From NCBI RefSeq assembly GCF_000611675.1, contig NZ_JATV01000016.1, positions 1 through 64,000 on the forward strand: a DNA stretch of 64,000 bases, written 5' to 3'. Position 1 is the stretch's first letter; each line of letters begins with the position of its first letter. Source of the DNA: Flavobacterium succinicans LMG 10402 (GTDB taxonomy: Bacteria; Bacteroidota; Bacteroidia; Flavobacteriales; Flavobacteriaceae). The position numbers and the translations under genes are program-made. Shown here in pieces: positions 44,614 to 54,079 of the stretch. The notes beneath the pieces are model-generated. The model was not told the DNA's origin, searched no databases, and saw nothing but the letters and a program-made list of their open reading frames with translations.

Positions 44614-47022
44614 ATGAAAATAAAACTTGCCTTTTTATGCCTTGCTTTTAGTTTTTCGGTCATCGCACAAGAGAATCTAAGCTACCAAAAACCCTCTAAA
44701 TCCATATTAGATTTAGCGGATTACGAACGTGCTCCTTCGGTTTCGATGGATACTAAAAAAGAAAACCTTTTACTTTCTTACAGAAACACCTACAAAACTC
44801 TTGACGATCTTAATCAAGAAGAATTGCGTTTGGGTGGTTTACGCATCAATCCTGTGACGAACATTTCGAGTACCGTAACCTATATCAACAACTTAAAACT
44901 TCGAAAAATTAAAGACAAAAACGAAGTTCAAGTAGCGGGATTACCAGCTAATGCCAAAATCAGCAATCTATCTTGGTCGCCGAACGACACTAAAATTTTG
45001 TTCACACATACCGCTGCCAATGGTGTAGAACTTTGGGTAATTGACGTGGCTTCTGCTCAAGCCAAGAAACTGACCGAAGCGAATTTGAATGCCAATTTAG
45101 GCGCTCCGTTTAGCTGGTTTGGTGACAACGAAACAATATTGGTAAAACTATTGCCTAGCGACAGAAAACCTTTATTGGATGCCAAAAAAGATTTACCAGC
45201 GGGACCAATTATCTCGAATGCTAGTGGCGCAAAATCACAAAACAGAACTTATCCAGACATGTTGAAAAACAAAAATGACGAGATCAATTTTGAGAACATC
45301 ATCACATCTGAATTGTATAAAATCACTTTGAATGGCAATAAAACGCTATTCAAATCGGCGGATATGTTTGCTGGTCAAAGTTTATCTCCTGATGGAAATT
45401 ACATTATGCTTACTACGATTCAAAAACCGTTTTCTTATATCGTTCCTTTGAATCGTTTCCCAATGAAAAGTGTGGTGTATGACAAAAACGGAAAAGAAAT
45501 AAAAATCGTAAACGAAACGCCTTTAACCGAAATTATGCCCAAAGGATTCATGGCCGTGCAAAAAGGAAAAAGAGCTTTGCAATGGAGAAACGACAAACCC
45601 GCAACTTTGGCTTTTGTACAAGCTTTAGACGAAGGGGATCCAGCAAATAAAGTTGCGTTTAGAGACGAAGTGTTTTTATGGGAAGCGCCTTTTACAGCCA
45701 ATCCAACTTCGCTAGTAAAAACACCACAGCGTTTTGACAACATCATTTGGGGGAATGACACTTTTGCCATCGTTTCGGATGAATGGTATGACACTAGAAA
45801 TACCAAAACCTACCTGATCAATCCATCCAATCCTTCGCAACAACCTAAAGTGATCACCGACAGAAACTCACAAGACGTTTACGCTGATCCGGGTAATTTC
45901 GAGACTAGAAAAAATCAATACAACCGCTATGTTTTGGCTATCGAAAATGATAAAGCCTTCCGTATTGGCGATGGTTTTACGAAAGAAGGTCAGTTCCCAT
46001 TCATTGACGAATTGAACTTAAAAACGTTACAAAGCAAACGTTTGTATACTTCTACTTATAAGGACAAAAAAGAAGATATTATTGAGGTAGAAGATTTTAA
46101 AAAAGGAACGGTTTTGGTACAAATTCAATCCAAAAATGATTACCCAAATTACTACTTTAGAAACATCAACCAAAAAGAGAAAATCACACCTATCACCGAT
46201 TTCAAAAATCCGTTTGAAAGCATCAAAAACGTGAGCAAAGAAGTGATCAAATACAAACGTAAAGATGGTGTTGAACTTTCAGGAACCTTATACTTGCCTG
46301 TAGGCTATGACAAAGTCAAAAAAGAAAAATTGCCGTTATTGATTTGGGCCTATCCTGCCGAATACAAAGACAAAAATAGTGCGGGACAAAGCACTCAAAA
46401 TCCTAACGAATTTACCTTTCCTAACTATGGTTCGTTTGTGTATTGGGTGACCAAAGGCTATGTGGTTTTAGACGACGCTTCGTTCCCAATTATTGGAGAA
46501 GACAAAACTGAACCTAACGACAACTTTATTACTCAATTGGTGGACAATGCTGAGGCTGCAATCAATGCGGTAGATGCTTTGGGCTACATCAACAGAAAAA
46601 AAGTAGCGGTGGGCGGCCATTCTTACGGTGCTTTTATGACCGCAAATTTGTTGACCCATTCCAACCTTTTTGCTTGTGGGATTGCTCGAAGTGGTGCTTA
46701 CAATAGAACTTTAACGCCTTTTGGTTTCCAAAGCGAGCAACGTAATTATTGGGAAACGCCAGAGGTGTACACGGCCATGTCCCCTTTTATGAATGCGGAT
46801 AAAATGAAAACTCCTTTACTATTAGTGCACGGCGAAGCGGATAACAACCCTGGTACTTTTACATTACAAACCGAACGCTATTTCCAAGCCATAAAAGGTT
46901 TAGGTGGCCCAGCTCGTATGGTGATTTTACCAAAAGAAAGTCATGGCTATGCTGCCAAAGAAAACATCTTGCACTTACTCTGGGAACAAGATCAATTCTT
47001 AGAAAAACATTTGAAAAACTAA
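44614..47022 (+). CDS. S9 family (prolyl oligopeptidase) secreted peptidase
   Basis: The 802-residue protein starts with a clear signal peptide (MKIKLAFLCLAFSFSVIAQ). A beta-propeller domain (with WSPNDTKILF and LSPDGNYIML blades) precedes an alpha/beta-hydrolase domain. The catalytic triad is Ser670 in GGHSYGAFM, Asp743 in GEADNNPG and His777 in ESHGYAAKEN. It resembles glutamyl-peptidase-type S9 enzymes of plants and bacteria (S9D), but specificity is not assigned. It is probably periplasmic and used for peptide scavenging. Divergent from fabH. Confidence 0.9.
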   Translation: MKIKLAFLCLAFSFSVIAQENLSYQKPSKSILDLADYERAPSVSMDTKKENLLLSYRNTYKTLDDLNQEELRLGGLRINPVTNISSTVTYINNLKLRKIKDKNEVQVAGLPANAKISNLSWSPNDTKILFTHTAANGVELWVIDVASAQAKKLTEANLNANLGAPFSWFGDNETILVKLLPSDRKPLLDAKKDLPAGPIISNASGAKSQNRTYPDMLKNKNDEINFENIITSELYKITLNGNKTLFKSADMFAGQSLSPDGNYIMLTTIQKPFSYIVPLNRFPMKSVVYDKNGKEIKIVNETPLTEIMPKGFMAVQKGKRALQWRNDKPATLAFVQALDEGDPANKVAFRDEVFLWEAPFTANPTSLVKTPQRFDNIIWGNDTFAIVSDEWYDTRNTKTYLINPSNPSQQPKVITDRNSQDVYADPGNFETRKNQYNRYVLAIENDKAFRIGDGFTKEGQFPFIDELNLKTLQSKRLYTSTYKDKKEDIIEVEDFKKGTVLVQIQSKNDYPNYYFRNINQKEKITPITDFKNPFESIKNVSKEVIKYKRKDGVELSGTLYLPVGYDKVKKEKLPLLIWAYPAEYKDKNSAGQSTQNPNEFTFPNYGSFVYWVTKGYVVLDDASFPIIGEDKTEPNDNFITQLVDNAEAAINAVDALGYINRKKVAVGGHSYGAFMTANLLTHSNLFACGIARSGAYNRTLTPFGFQSEQRNYWETPEVYTAMSPFMNADKMKTPLLLVHGEADNNPGTFTLQTERYFQAIKGLGGPARMVILPKESHGYAAKENILHLLWEQDQFLEKHLKN

Positions 47023-47040
47023 GTCAAATGACTACTAACA

Positions 47041-47076
47041 AAAAAGAGACCACTCAGAAAAGTTGTCTCTTTTTTT
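47041..47076. terminator. Bidirectional terminator
   Basis: AAAAAGAGAC pairs with GTCTCTTTTT between the convergent S9 peptidase and ABC ATPase genes, with a T run on the plus strand and an A run at its other side. Confidence 0.8.
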
Positions 47077-47093
47077 ATGTTCACTTGAAACGA

Positions 47094-48038
47094 TTATAAT
47101 ATTTTCAAAAACACTTCTTGATTGACCTCTAAGGCCGTTTCGTGCTCAAAGAAAATAGCCTTTCGATCGAAAGCGGCTTTGATTAAAAACCGACTGCCTT
47201 TAAAATAAGATTGTTTCACTACTGCTCGCATGGTTCCCACTGGAGATACTTTTAATTGATGTGGATACAACAACACCATTTCATCATTCTCGTCAATGGG
47301 CATCAGTTGTGATAATCGTAATTCGTTAACTTCTCCAAATAAAGAAGCTACATATTTATTAATTGGAAATTGGTACACTTCAACAGAAGGTGCTTTTTCT
47401 ACAATGCGTCCTTGTTGCAAGACTATGGTTTCGTCAGAAAAAGAAAGAGCGTCGGTACTATCATGCGTGGCAATAATACACGTAATGCCTTTTTTCTTTA
47501 AGTAGGCAAACAAATTTCTGCGTAGGGCATTTTTCCTAAAGTTATCAATATGACTAAAGGGTTCATCTAGTAACAAAACCTGTGGTTCAACCGCTAATAC
47601 TTTGGCCAAGGCTACTCTTTGTTGCTGTCCACCACTTAAATCTTTGGCGCGTACTTTGGCATAGTCGGTCATTTCGACCATTTCGAGTAATTCTTGAATG
47701 CGTAATTTTTTTAAAGGCATAAAACCATTAGACAAAAATTTACCAACATTTTCGGCTACGGTTTCAAAGGGCATCAAATCAAAATCTTGGGCCAAATATT
47801 TCATAAACGGCATTCCGGGCACCAAGTTGTATTTGGGACCTAAAACACGGGTTTGATTAAAGAAAATTTTTCCTTCATGTAAATCATAAATCCCATAAAT
47901 AAGTTTCAGCAACGTACTTTTACCACAGCCGCTTTCGCCTATTAGTGCGATGTTTTGTCCTTTTTCTACGGTAAAATCTACATTTTGAATGATCGCTTTG
48001 TCGGTATAAGCGAAAGAAATATTTTGAACTTCAAGCAT
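47094..48038 (-). CDS. ABC transporter ATP-binding protein
   Basis: The 314-residue ATPase has Walker A GESGCGKST, the signature LSGGQQQR, Walker B VLLLDEPF and the H-loop ATHD. The extra C-terminal ~75 residues (LYPHQLKVSPVGTMRAVVKQS) look like a TOBE-type domain, as in importer ATPases for ions or organic anions such as phosphonate or iron. No permease or binding protein gene is adjacent, so the substrate is unknown. It overlaps no gene and is a single unit on the minus strand. Confidence 0.9.
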   Translation of the reverse strand: MLEVQNISFAYTDKAIIQNVDFTVEKGQNIALIGESGCGKSTLLKLIYGIYDLHEGKIFFNQTRVLGPKYNLVPGMPFMKYLAQDFDLMPFETVAENVGKFLSNGFMPLKKLRIQELLEMVEMTDYAKVRAKDLSGGQQQRVALAKVLAVEPQVLLLDEPFSHIDNFRKNALRRNLFAYLKKKGITCIIATHDSTDALSFSDETIVLQQGRIVEKAPSVEVYQFPINKYVASLFGEVNELRLSQLMPIDENDEMVLLYPHQLKVSPVGTMRAVVKQSYFKGSRFLIKAAFDRKAIFFEHETALEVNQEVFLKIL

Positions 48039-48378
48039 TATATTGGGTATGAATTTAAAAAAACAAAGATAGTGGCTTTGTAAAAAATAAGTCGTTGAAA
48101 ACTGTATTTTATATCAAAAAAAGCTGTTACGTTGGTAACAGCTTTTAGGTTTTTATACGCTAATGTCTTTTGTTGACTTTTTTTTGCGTTAGGGATTACT
48201 TCACTCATACTATTTTCATAGGAGTTCAGTGAACTTCGTTTGCAGTGAAAATCCTTTTTTAAGGCTTTTTCGGCCTTAAAAAAGATTGTAACGAAAAGCC
48301 CGGCCCTTGTGGTAACGCCCAAATTTTTGGGAGAAAAGTTTTTTTTGTTGCCATTCACTAGCGTCTTTCCACTAAAGG
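48039..48378. other. Structured intergenic region without a gene
   Basis: This region contains the terminator at 48117-48146 and an imperfect hairpin with arms 48250-48265 and 48273-48287 (CCTTTTTTAAGGC and GCCTTAAAAAAG). A CCCGGCCCTTGTGGTAACGCC string, GC-rich against its surroundings, follows at about 48299. A minus-strand open frame covers it but has no family look and shares the hairpins, so I leave it out. Confidence 0.5.
48117..48146 (-). terminator. Rho-independent terminator (minus strand)
   Basis: AAAAGCTGTTAC (48119-48130) pairs perfectly with GTAACAGCTTTT (48135-48146), and a T run follows on the minus strand. It probably ends the OmpA-lipocalin transcript. Confidence 0.82.
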
Positions 48379-49068
48379 TTATTTTCCGCTTTTGGCGTCT
48401 TGTATCATTTTGTTGTTGGCCGTTATAGCAAATTCTACTCTACGGTTTTGCGCTTTACCTTCGGGTGTGTCGTTGGTAGCAATAGGATCTGCAATTCCAA
48501 ATCCTGAGGTTTTGAAACGATTGGCCCCCAATCCTTTGGCTATTAAATACGTTTTTACTGCTTCGGCTCTTTTTTGAGAAAGGGTCAAATTGTATTCTGG
48601 TTTCCCGGAACTGTCGGTGTAGCCAAAAATTTCGATGTTAGTATCGCCATATTCTTTAAACACAGGAATCAACTTATCTAAATTGGCTTGTGCTTGAGGC
48701 GTTAAACTTGATTTATTGGTATCAAAACGTACGGCATTTTCGTTCAAGGTCAAATGAATTCCTTCACCAACACGCTGTACATCAGCACCTGGAATGGCTT
48801 CGGTAATTTCGCGAGCTTGTTTGTCCATTTTGTTTCCAATTAAGGCTCCTGCCCCACCACCAACGGCGGCTCCAATGGCTGCACCTAGCGCAGCATTTCC
48901 TCCTTTTCCGAGGTTATTTCCCAAAATACCTCCAATTAAAGCGCCGGCAGCCACTCCTATTCCTGTTCCTTTTTGGGTGTTATTGGCGTTTTTTACTGCT
49001 GTACACGAAGTAAATACGTTGCTCAAAAGAAAAACGATAACTAAGGTAAATGTGCTAATTTTTTTCAT
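48379..49068 (-). CDS. OmpA family lipoprotein with glycine-zipper region
   Basis: The 229-residue protein has a lipoprotein signal with a Cys at about residue 22. A glycine-zipper stretch (GAALGAAIGAAVGGGAGALIG) follows, and then an OmpA-like peptidoglycan-binding domain with GYTDSSGKPEYNLTLSQKRAE and the later NRRVEFAI. It probably ties the outer membrane to peptidoglycan. It lies 9 nt after the lipocalin-like gene and is probably co-transcribed. Confidence 0.9.
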   Translation of the reverse strand: MKKISTFTLVIVFLLSNVFTSCTAVKNANNTQKGTGIGVAAGALIGGILGNNLGKGGNAALGAAIGAAVGGGAGALIGNKMDKQAREITEAIPGADVQRVGEGIHLTLNENAVRFDTNKSSLTPQAQANLDKLIPVFKEYGDTNIEIFGYTDSSGKPEYNLTLSQKRAEAVKTYLIAKGLGANRFKTSGFGIADPIATNDTPEGKAQNRRVEFAITANNKMIQDAKSGK

Positions 49069-49077
49069 AGTAAAATA

Positions 49078-49584
49078 TTAATTGGTTTTTGTAAAATAAT
49101 AAACAATGTCTTTTTGTTGCCCTGCAACATCAATTCTATCAATCAATTCAAAGGACGTTTCTGTTTGATTCGCTACGCGCAACAGATAGCCCGTTTGAAC
49201 GGTTTTGGACTTCACCCCTGCTTCGACAATTTTCAAAACAAACAGACCTTCTTTGTTAATGCTCCAAACAATAGGGGAAGCAAATGCTGGACAACCCGGT
49301 GCGTTAAGTGCCATATTTCCTTTGTTGTTGTTTGAAATAAAGCTCCAAGTGCTACCGATAAAACATTTAGAATCTGCGATATTAAAAGAATTTACTTTGA
49401 AAAATTCAGAACCCGGATATGCCACGTTCGTAATTTGCCAATTGCCTTTGATCACTACTTGTGCTTTTTTATCCAACTTAGTGGATGCCACTGGAGCTGC
49501 AGGTGCTGCCGCGGGCGCACTTGACTTACAAGCCACAAGCAAAATTAACAATACCCCCAATAAAACAACTTTCTTCATACTCAA
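49078..49584 (-). CDS. Lipocalin-like lipoprotein
   Basis: The 168-residue protein starts with a lipoprotein signal (VLLILLVACKSS, Cys at residue 19 from the first Met, 17 from the third). An Ala/Pro-rich linker follows, then a lipocalin-like body with IKGNWQITNVAYPG and FIGSTWSFISNNNKG. A second ATG two codons downstream is equally plausible. Function unknown; ligand not visible. It is followed by the OmpA-type gene, so the two may act together at the outer membrane. Confidence 0.75.
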   Translation of the reverse strand: MSMKKVVLLGVLLILLVACKSSAPAAAPAAPVASTKLDKKAQVVIKGNWQITNVAYPGSEFFKVNSFNIADSKCFIGSTWSFISNNNKGNMALNAPGCPAFASPIVWSINKEGLFVLKIVEAGVKSKTVQTGYLLRVANQTETSFELIDRIDVAGQQKDIVYYFTKTN

Positions 49585-49754
49585 CTAGTTTAAAATTAAT
49601 AGATTACTAAATATACGACACAAAAAATTAAGAATAACACGATTACTAAAAAAAAGCCCTCATACTTTTCCGCCATTTTGTCATTTATATGGCAAATGGT
49701 ACTTTATTTGAAGAGCTCTTGGACGTGAATTAATCTTAAAATATTATTATAATT

Positions 49755-51641
49755 ATGACAACAGGCAAAATTAATGTTTCGGTTGAAAACATCTTTCCTC
49801 TAATCAAAAAGTTTTTATACAGCGATCACGAAATTTTCTTACGTGAGCTGATTTCAAATGGAACTGATGCTACTTTAAAATTAAAACACTTAACAAGTAT
49901 TGGTGAAGCAAAAGTAGAATACGGAAATCCAATTATCGAAATTAAAGTCGACAAAGATGCGAAAAAAATTTACATTATCGACCAAGGCTTAGGAATGACG
50001 GCTGATGAAGTAGAAAAATACATCAATCAAGTTGCTTTTTCGGGTGCCGAAGAATTCTTGGACAAATACAAAGATTCTGCTAAAGATTCTGGAATTATTG
50101 GACACTTCGGATTAGGATTTTACTCCGCTTTTATGGTGGCTGAAAAAGTTGAAATTTTTACCAAATCATACAAAGACGAGCCAGCCGCTCACTGGACTTG
50201 TGACGGTAGCCCAGAATTTTCATTGGAACCTTGTGACAAAACCGATCGCGGTACCGAAATCGTGTTGCACGTTGCCGAAGATTCTTTAGAATTTTTGGAA
50301 GAAAGTAAAATCAGAGAGTTGCTGAACAAATACAACAAGTTCATGCCGATTCCAATTAAATTTGGAACCAAAACTGAAACGCTTCCTAAACCAGAAGATG
50401 CTCCAGAAGATTATACAGCAGAAACTATTGAAGTAGACAACATCATCAACAACCCAAATCCAGCTTGGACCAAACAACCTGTGGATTTAAAAGATGAAGA
50501 CTACAAAAGCTTTTATCGTGAATTGTATCCAATGCAATTTGAAGAGCCATTGTTTCACATTCACTTAAATGTTGATTACCCTTTCAACTTAACTGGAATT
50601 TTATACTTCCCAAAATTAGGAGGCGATTTACAAATTCAAAAAGATAAAATTCAGTTGTTCCAAAACCAAGTTTACGTAACCGATAACGTAGAAGGTATTG
50701 TTCCAGAATTCTTAATGATGCTTCGCGGAGTGGTGGATTCACCAGATATTCCGTTGAACGTTTCTCGTTCTGGATTACAAGCCGATGGTGCTGTGAAGAA
50801 AATTTCAAACTACATCACTCGTAAAGTTGCAGATAAGTTGAAATCATTATTCAACGAAAACAGAGCCGATTTTGAAGCCAAATGGAACGATATCAAAATT
50901 GTTTTGGAATACGGAATGCTTTCTGAAGACAAATTCTACGAAAAAGCGGGTGCCTTCGTATTGTATCCAACAGTAGATGATAAATATTTCACGCTTGACG
51001 AACTAAAAGAAGCCATCAAAGAAAACCAAACGGATAAAGATGGTAAATTGGTGGTATTGTATGCTGGAAACAAAGAAGCACAACACTCTTATATCGAAAT
51101 TGCTAAAGACAAAGGCTACCAAGTATTGTTGCTAGATTCTCCAATCATACCTCACTTGATTCAAAAATTAGAATCAGACAACAGCGGACTAACTTTTGTT
51201 CGTGTTGACTCTGACCACATTGATAATTTAATCAAAAAAGAAGAAACAGCCATTTCTAAATTATCTACTGAAGAACAAGAAAGTTTAAAAACCGTAGTTG
51301 AAACTATTGTTCCTAAACAAACCTATACCGTTCAGTTAGAAGCTTTGGATAGCAGTGCAGCGCCATTTATCATCACGCAACCAGAATTCATGCGTCGTAT
51401 GAAAGAAATGAGTCAAACTGGCGGCGGTGGAATGTTCGGAATGGGTAATTTCCCAGAAATGTACAACTTGGTAGTGAACACTAACTCAGCATTAGCAACC
51501 AGTATTTTGAACAATCAGGACAAAGCTGTACAAGAAAACTTGGTCAAACAAGCCTTAGATTTAGCTAAACTTTCTCAAAACCTTTTAAAAGGAGAAGCAC
51601 TAACTGCTTTTGTAAAAAGAAGTTTTGAGATGATAAAATAA
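49755..51641 (+). CDS. htpG: Molecular chaperone HtpG (Hsp90)
   Basis: HtpG is the bacterial ATP-dependent Hsp90. The 628-residue length is typical. ATP-binding motifs are seen in FLRELISNGTDA, IDQGLGM and IGHFGLGFYSAFM. The middle domain (LYFPKLGGDLQIQKDKI) and C-terminal dimerisation domain follow. It is a single gene with a strong terminator. No heat-shock element was identified in the 5' flank. Confidence 0.96.
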   Translation: MTTGKINVSVENIFPLIKKFLYSDHEIFLRELISNGTDATLKLKHLTSIGEAKVEYGNPIIEIKVDKDAKKIYIIDQGLGMTADEVEKYINQVAFSGAEEFLDKYKDSAKDSGIIGHFGLGFYSAFMVAEKVEIFTKSYKDEPAAHWTCDGSPEFSLEPCDKTDRGTEIVLHVAEDSLEFLEESKIRELLNKYNKFMPIPIKFGTKTETLPKPEDAPEDYTAETIEVDNIINNPNPAWTKQPVDLKDEDYKSFYRELYPMQFEEPLFHIHLNVDYPFNLTGILYFPKLGGDLQIQKDKIQLFQNQVYVTDNVEGIVPEFLMMLRGVVDSPDIPLNVSRSGLQADGAVKKISNYITRKVADKLKSLFNENRADFEAKWNDIKIVLEYGMLSEDKFYEKAGAFVLYPTVDDKYFTLDELKEAIKENQTDKDGKLVVLYAGNKEAQHSYIEIAKDKGYQVLLLDSPIIPHLIQKLESDNSGLTFVRVDSDHIDNLIKKEETAISKLSTEEQESLKTVVETIVPKQTYTVQLEALDSSAAPFIITQPEFMRRMKEMSQTGGGGMFGMGNFPEMYNLVVNTNSALATSILNNQDKAVQENLVKQALDLAKLSQNLLKGEALTAFVKRSFEMIK

Positions 51642-51656
51642 TTTCATTAACACTTT

Positions 51657-51700
51657 AAAAAAGCCTGTAAATTAAATTTTACAGGCTTTTTTTTTGGCAA
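51657..51700 (+). terminator. Rho-independent terminator after htpG
   Basis: A long stem of AAAAAAGCCTGTAAA with TTTACAGGCTTTTTT, with a T run. Confidence 0.9.
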
Positions 51701-51748
51701 ATCATTTGTTTTATTACTTTTAGCACACCAAATCAAAACACAACTTTT

Positions 51749-52582
51749 ATGAAAAATTTCTCATTAGCTTTTTGCTCGTTACTCGTTTTTTCGTTCACTT
51801 TTAATTCTTGTACCAAAGACGAAGTTGTCAACTTTACCGATACTAATTCAATTGTAGCCTCAGCCACTATTGATGGGATTAACGAATTAGATTTCCAAAC
51901 AGGAACTCAAGTTACTTTTGAAAATGCTTTATCCAAAACTACAAGCGCTACCAATGTAAAATCCTTACTAGGTGCCTGCGCTGTCGTTACTATCGATAAT
52001 GTAACCCCCAATTCTTTTCCAAAAATAATTACAATTGATTTTGGAACTGGCTGTACTACCAACGGAATTACCCGAAAAGGAAAATTAAAAATCACTTTAT
52101 CTGGATTAGTAAGCACACCAAAGTCGACCATGAAAATTGAACGAGAGAATTATTATGTAAACGGGATGAAGGTAGAAGGTGTCATTTTATATACCAACGA
52201 AACCACCACAACTGCTGTCCCACAATGGAGCCGAACCATTACGAATGGTAAACTAACTAGCGTAGATGGATCCGTATATTTTAATTCTGGCAGCCATACC
52301 ATCAGACAAACAGAAGGCGCAAGTACTCCATTAATACTAGCCGACAATACATACGAAATGATTAGTGGAGACCATATGGTGAGCAAAGAAAATGGTGCTA
52401 AATTAACTCTTTCGGTTGCAGCTCCTTTGGTAAAAAAATACGATTGCAATTATGTTTCCAAAGGGAAATTAAATGTAAAAGGACCATTATTAAACGGAAC
52501 CCTTGATTACGGGAATGGTGATTGTGATAATAAATTAACGTATACTCACGAAAATGGAATAGTTTTTAACTTAACCATGTAA
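51749..52582 (+). CDS. Hypothetical lipoprotein
   Basis: The 277-residue protein has a lipoprotein signal with Cys21 (MKNFSLAFCSLLVFSF followed by NSC). The body is rich in Thr, Asn and Gly with beta-strand alternation, and ends with GDCDNKLTYTHENG. I do not recognise a family; it looks like many Bacteroidota surface lipoproteins. A terminator follows at once, so it is a single unit. Confidence 0.7.
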   Translation: MKNFSLAFCSLLVFSFTFNSCTKDEVVNFTDTNSIVASATIDGINELDFQTGTQVTFENALSKTTSATNVKSLLGACAVVTIDNVTPNSFPKIITIDFGTGCTTNGITRKGKLKITLSGLVSTPKSTMKIERENYYVNGMKVEGVILYTNETTTTAVPQWSRTITNGKLTSVDGSVYFNSGSHTIRQTEGASTPLILADNTYEMISGDHMVSKENGAKLTLSVAAPLVKKYDCNYVSKGKLNVKGPLLNGTLDYGNGDCDNKLTYTHENGIVFNLTM

Positions 52583-52598
52583 CATAAACTTGTAAACT

Positions 52599-52640
52599 AA
52601 AAAAATCTTCGTTGCAATAATTGAAACGAAGATTTTTTTT
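52599..52640 (+). terminator. Rho-independent terminator after the lipoprotein gene
   Basis: AAAAAAATCTTCGTT (52599-52613) pairs with AACGAAGATTTTTTT (52625-52639), followed by T. Confidence 0.85.
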
Positions 52641-52683
52641 GCGTTACCGCCAAAGTTATCCGAACTTTGCAAAAAAAAATACC

Positions 52684-53115
52684 ATGACACTTCAAATAGA
52701 AACTCCAGCTCTTTTATTTTCGGCTACCTCTCTTATTTTACTTGCTTACACCAATCGTTTTTTAACACTGGCTACCATCATTCGTGGTTTGAAAAAAGCG
52801 TACAAAGAAAAAGAAAACAGCATGATTTTATTGGAACTTAAAAATTTAAACCTGCGTTTATCGCTCATCAGATACATGCAAATGGCTGGCGTAATGAGTT
52901 TGTTTTTATCTGTTTTTGCCATGCTATTATTATACGTTGACCAACAATTATCAGGTATTTATTTTTTTGGATTTAGTTTATTGTCTTTATTAATCTCACT
53001 AGGGCTATCATTTTGGGAAATCAATATTTCAGTAGGTGCGCTTCGTTTACACTTGAGCGATTTGACTCATAAAGAAAAAAGCAAAGATCAACCCGCTAAT
53101 ACTATCGACAAATAA
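52684..53115 (+). CDS. DUF2721 family membrane protein
   Basis: From ATG 52684 the product is 143 residues, with three hydrophobic segments (residues ~8-25, ~75-95, ~100-120) and short cytoplasmic parts. The start MTLQIETPALLFSATSLILL matches the DUF2721 pattern as I remember it; an upstream in-frame ATG at 52621 lies inside the terminator and is rejected. Function unknown. Its 3' end overlaps the convergent SbtA-like gene by 28 nt. Confidence 0.72.
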   Translation: MTLQIETPALLFSATSLILLAYTNRFLTLATIIRGLKKAYKEKENSMILLELKNLNLRLSLIRYMQMAGVMSLFLSVFAMLLLYVDQQLSGIYFFGFSLLSLLISLGLSFWEINISVGALRLHLSDLTHKEKSKDQPANTIDK

Positions 53116-54050
53116 ATAGGCATTCCGAATGTAATGTTAAACGGGAAGGTAACCGCTAAGGCCATCGGTAAAAATAACCCGGGATTTGCTTTCGGCACTG
53201 CAATTTTCATAGCCGCAGGCACAGCGATGTATGAGGCACTTGAGGCTAAAATTGCAAAAATGAAACGATTCCCAACATCATCAGTTACAAATTGACTTAC
53301 ATAAGCCACGATACTTCCATTGATTAAAGGGATTATGATAGCAAAAATCAAACTAAACCAACCGCTCTTAAAGAAATCACCTAATTTTTTTCCGCTAACA
53401 ATACCCATGTCTAAAAGGAAAATGGCCAAAAATCCTTTAAAAATATCAGTAGTAAAGGGTTTGATATCCAATGCTGCTTTGTCACTTGCCAACAAACCAA
53501 TCATCAAACTTCCAATAATTAACAGTACACTTCCGTTTGTAAAAGAATGTTTGATTACCTCAGAAAGCTTAGAAGAAGTACTATTGCTTTTAGAATACAT
53601 TCGGATTAAAACCACTCCAACAATTATCGCTGGAGCCTCCATCAAAGCCATAACTGCTACCATGTGACCCTTAAAATCTAAATTCTGCATCTCAAGAAAT
53701 GAAATCGCAGTTACAAAGGTCACCGCACTAACCGAACCATAGGCGGCAGCAATAGCTCCCGAATTTTCGATGTTGAATTTTCGCTTTAAAATAAAAAAAG
53801 CATACAGCGGAATTACAATTGAAATACTGATACCAAATAAGATTTCCCAAACAACGTGAATTGAAAAATCACTATGCGCCAACTCTTGTCCTCCCTTAAA
53901 ACCAATGGAAAACAAAAGATAAAGCGAGATAAACTTCGAGGTATTGTTGGGAATTTCTAAATCACTTTTCAAATAAACTGCTATAATACCGAGTAAGAAA
54001 AACAGTAAAGCTGGATTGGTAACATTTTCAATTAAAAGATCAAAATTCAT
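53088..54050 (-). CDS. Sodium-dependent bicarbonate permease family (SbtA-like)
   Basis: The 320-residue protein has about ten membrane segments in two inverted halves, with GAIAAAYGSVSAVTFVTAI in the middle and IFAILASSASYIAVPAAM near the end. These are hallmarks of the SbtA superfamily (DUF897). SbtA imports bicarbonate with Na+ in cyanobacteria. In a non-photosynthetic flavobacterium the role may be anaplerotic bicarbonate supply (inference). It is the last gene in a four-gene minus-strand operon and overlaps the DUF2721 gene tail. Confidence 0.85.
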   Translation of the reverse strand: MNFDLLIENVTNPALLFFLLGIIAVYLKSDLEIPNNTSKFISLYLLFSIGFKGGQELAHSDFSIHVVWEILFGISISIVIPLYAFFILKRKFNIENSGAIAAAYGSVSAVTFVTAISFLEMQNLDFKGHMVAVMALMEAPAIIVGVVLIRMYSKSNSTSSKLSEVIKHSFTNGSVLLIIGSLMIGLLASDKAALDIKPFTTDIFKGFLAIFLLDMGIVSGKKLGDFFKSGWFSLIFAIIIPLINGSIVAYVSQFVTDDVGNRFIFAILASSASYIAVPAAMKIAVPKANPGLFLPMALAVTFPFNITFGMPIYLSIVLAG

Positions 54051-54079
54051 TAGTGTTTATTTTTATTTAAATATTAGTA

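Noticed and set aside
48038..48358. Minus-strand open frame of 106 codons in the spacer after the ABC ATPase
   Set aside because: It contains a terminator and a hairpin and has no protein-family look.
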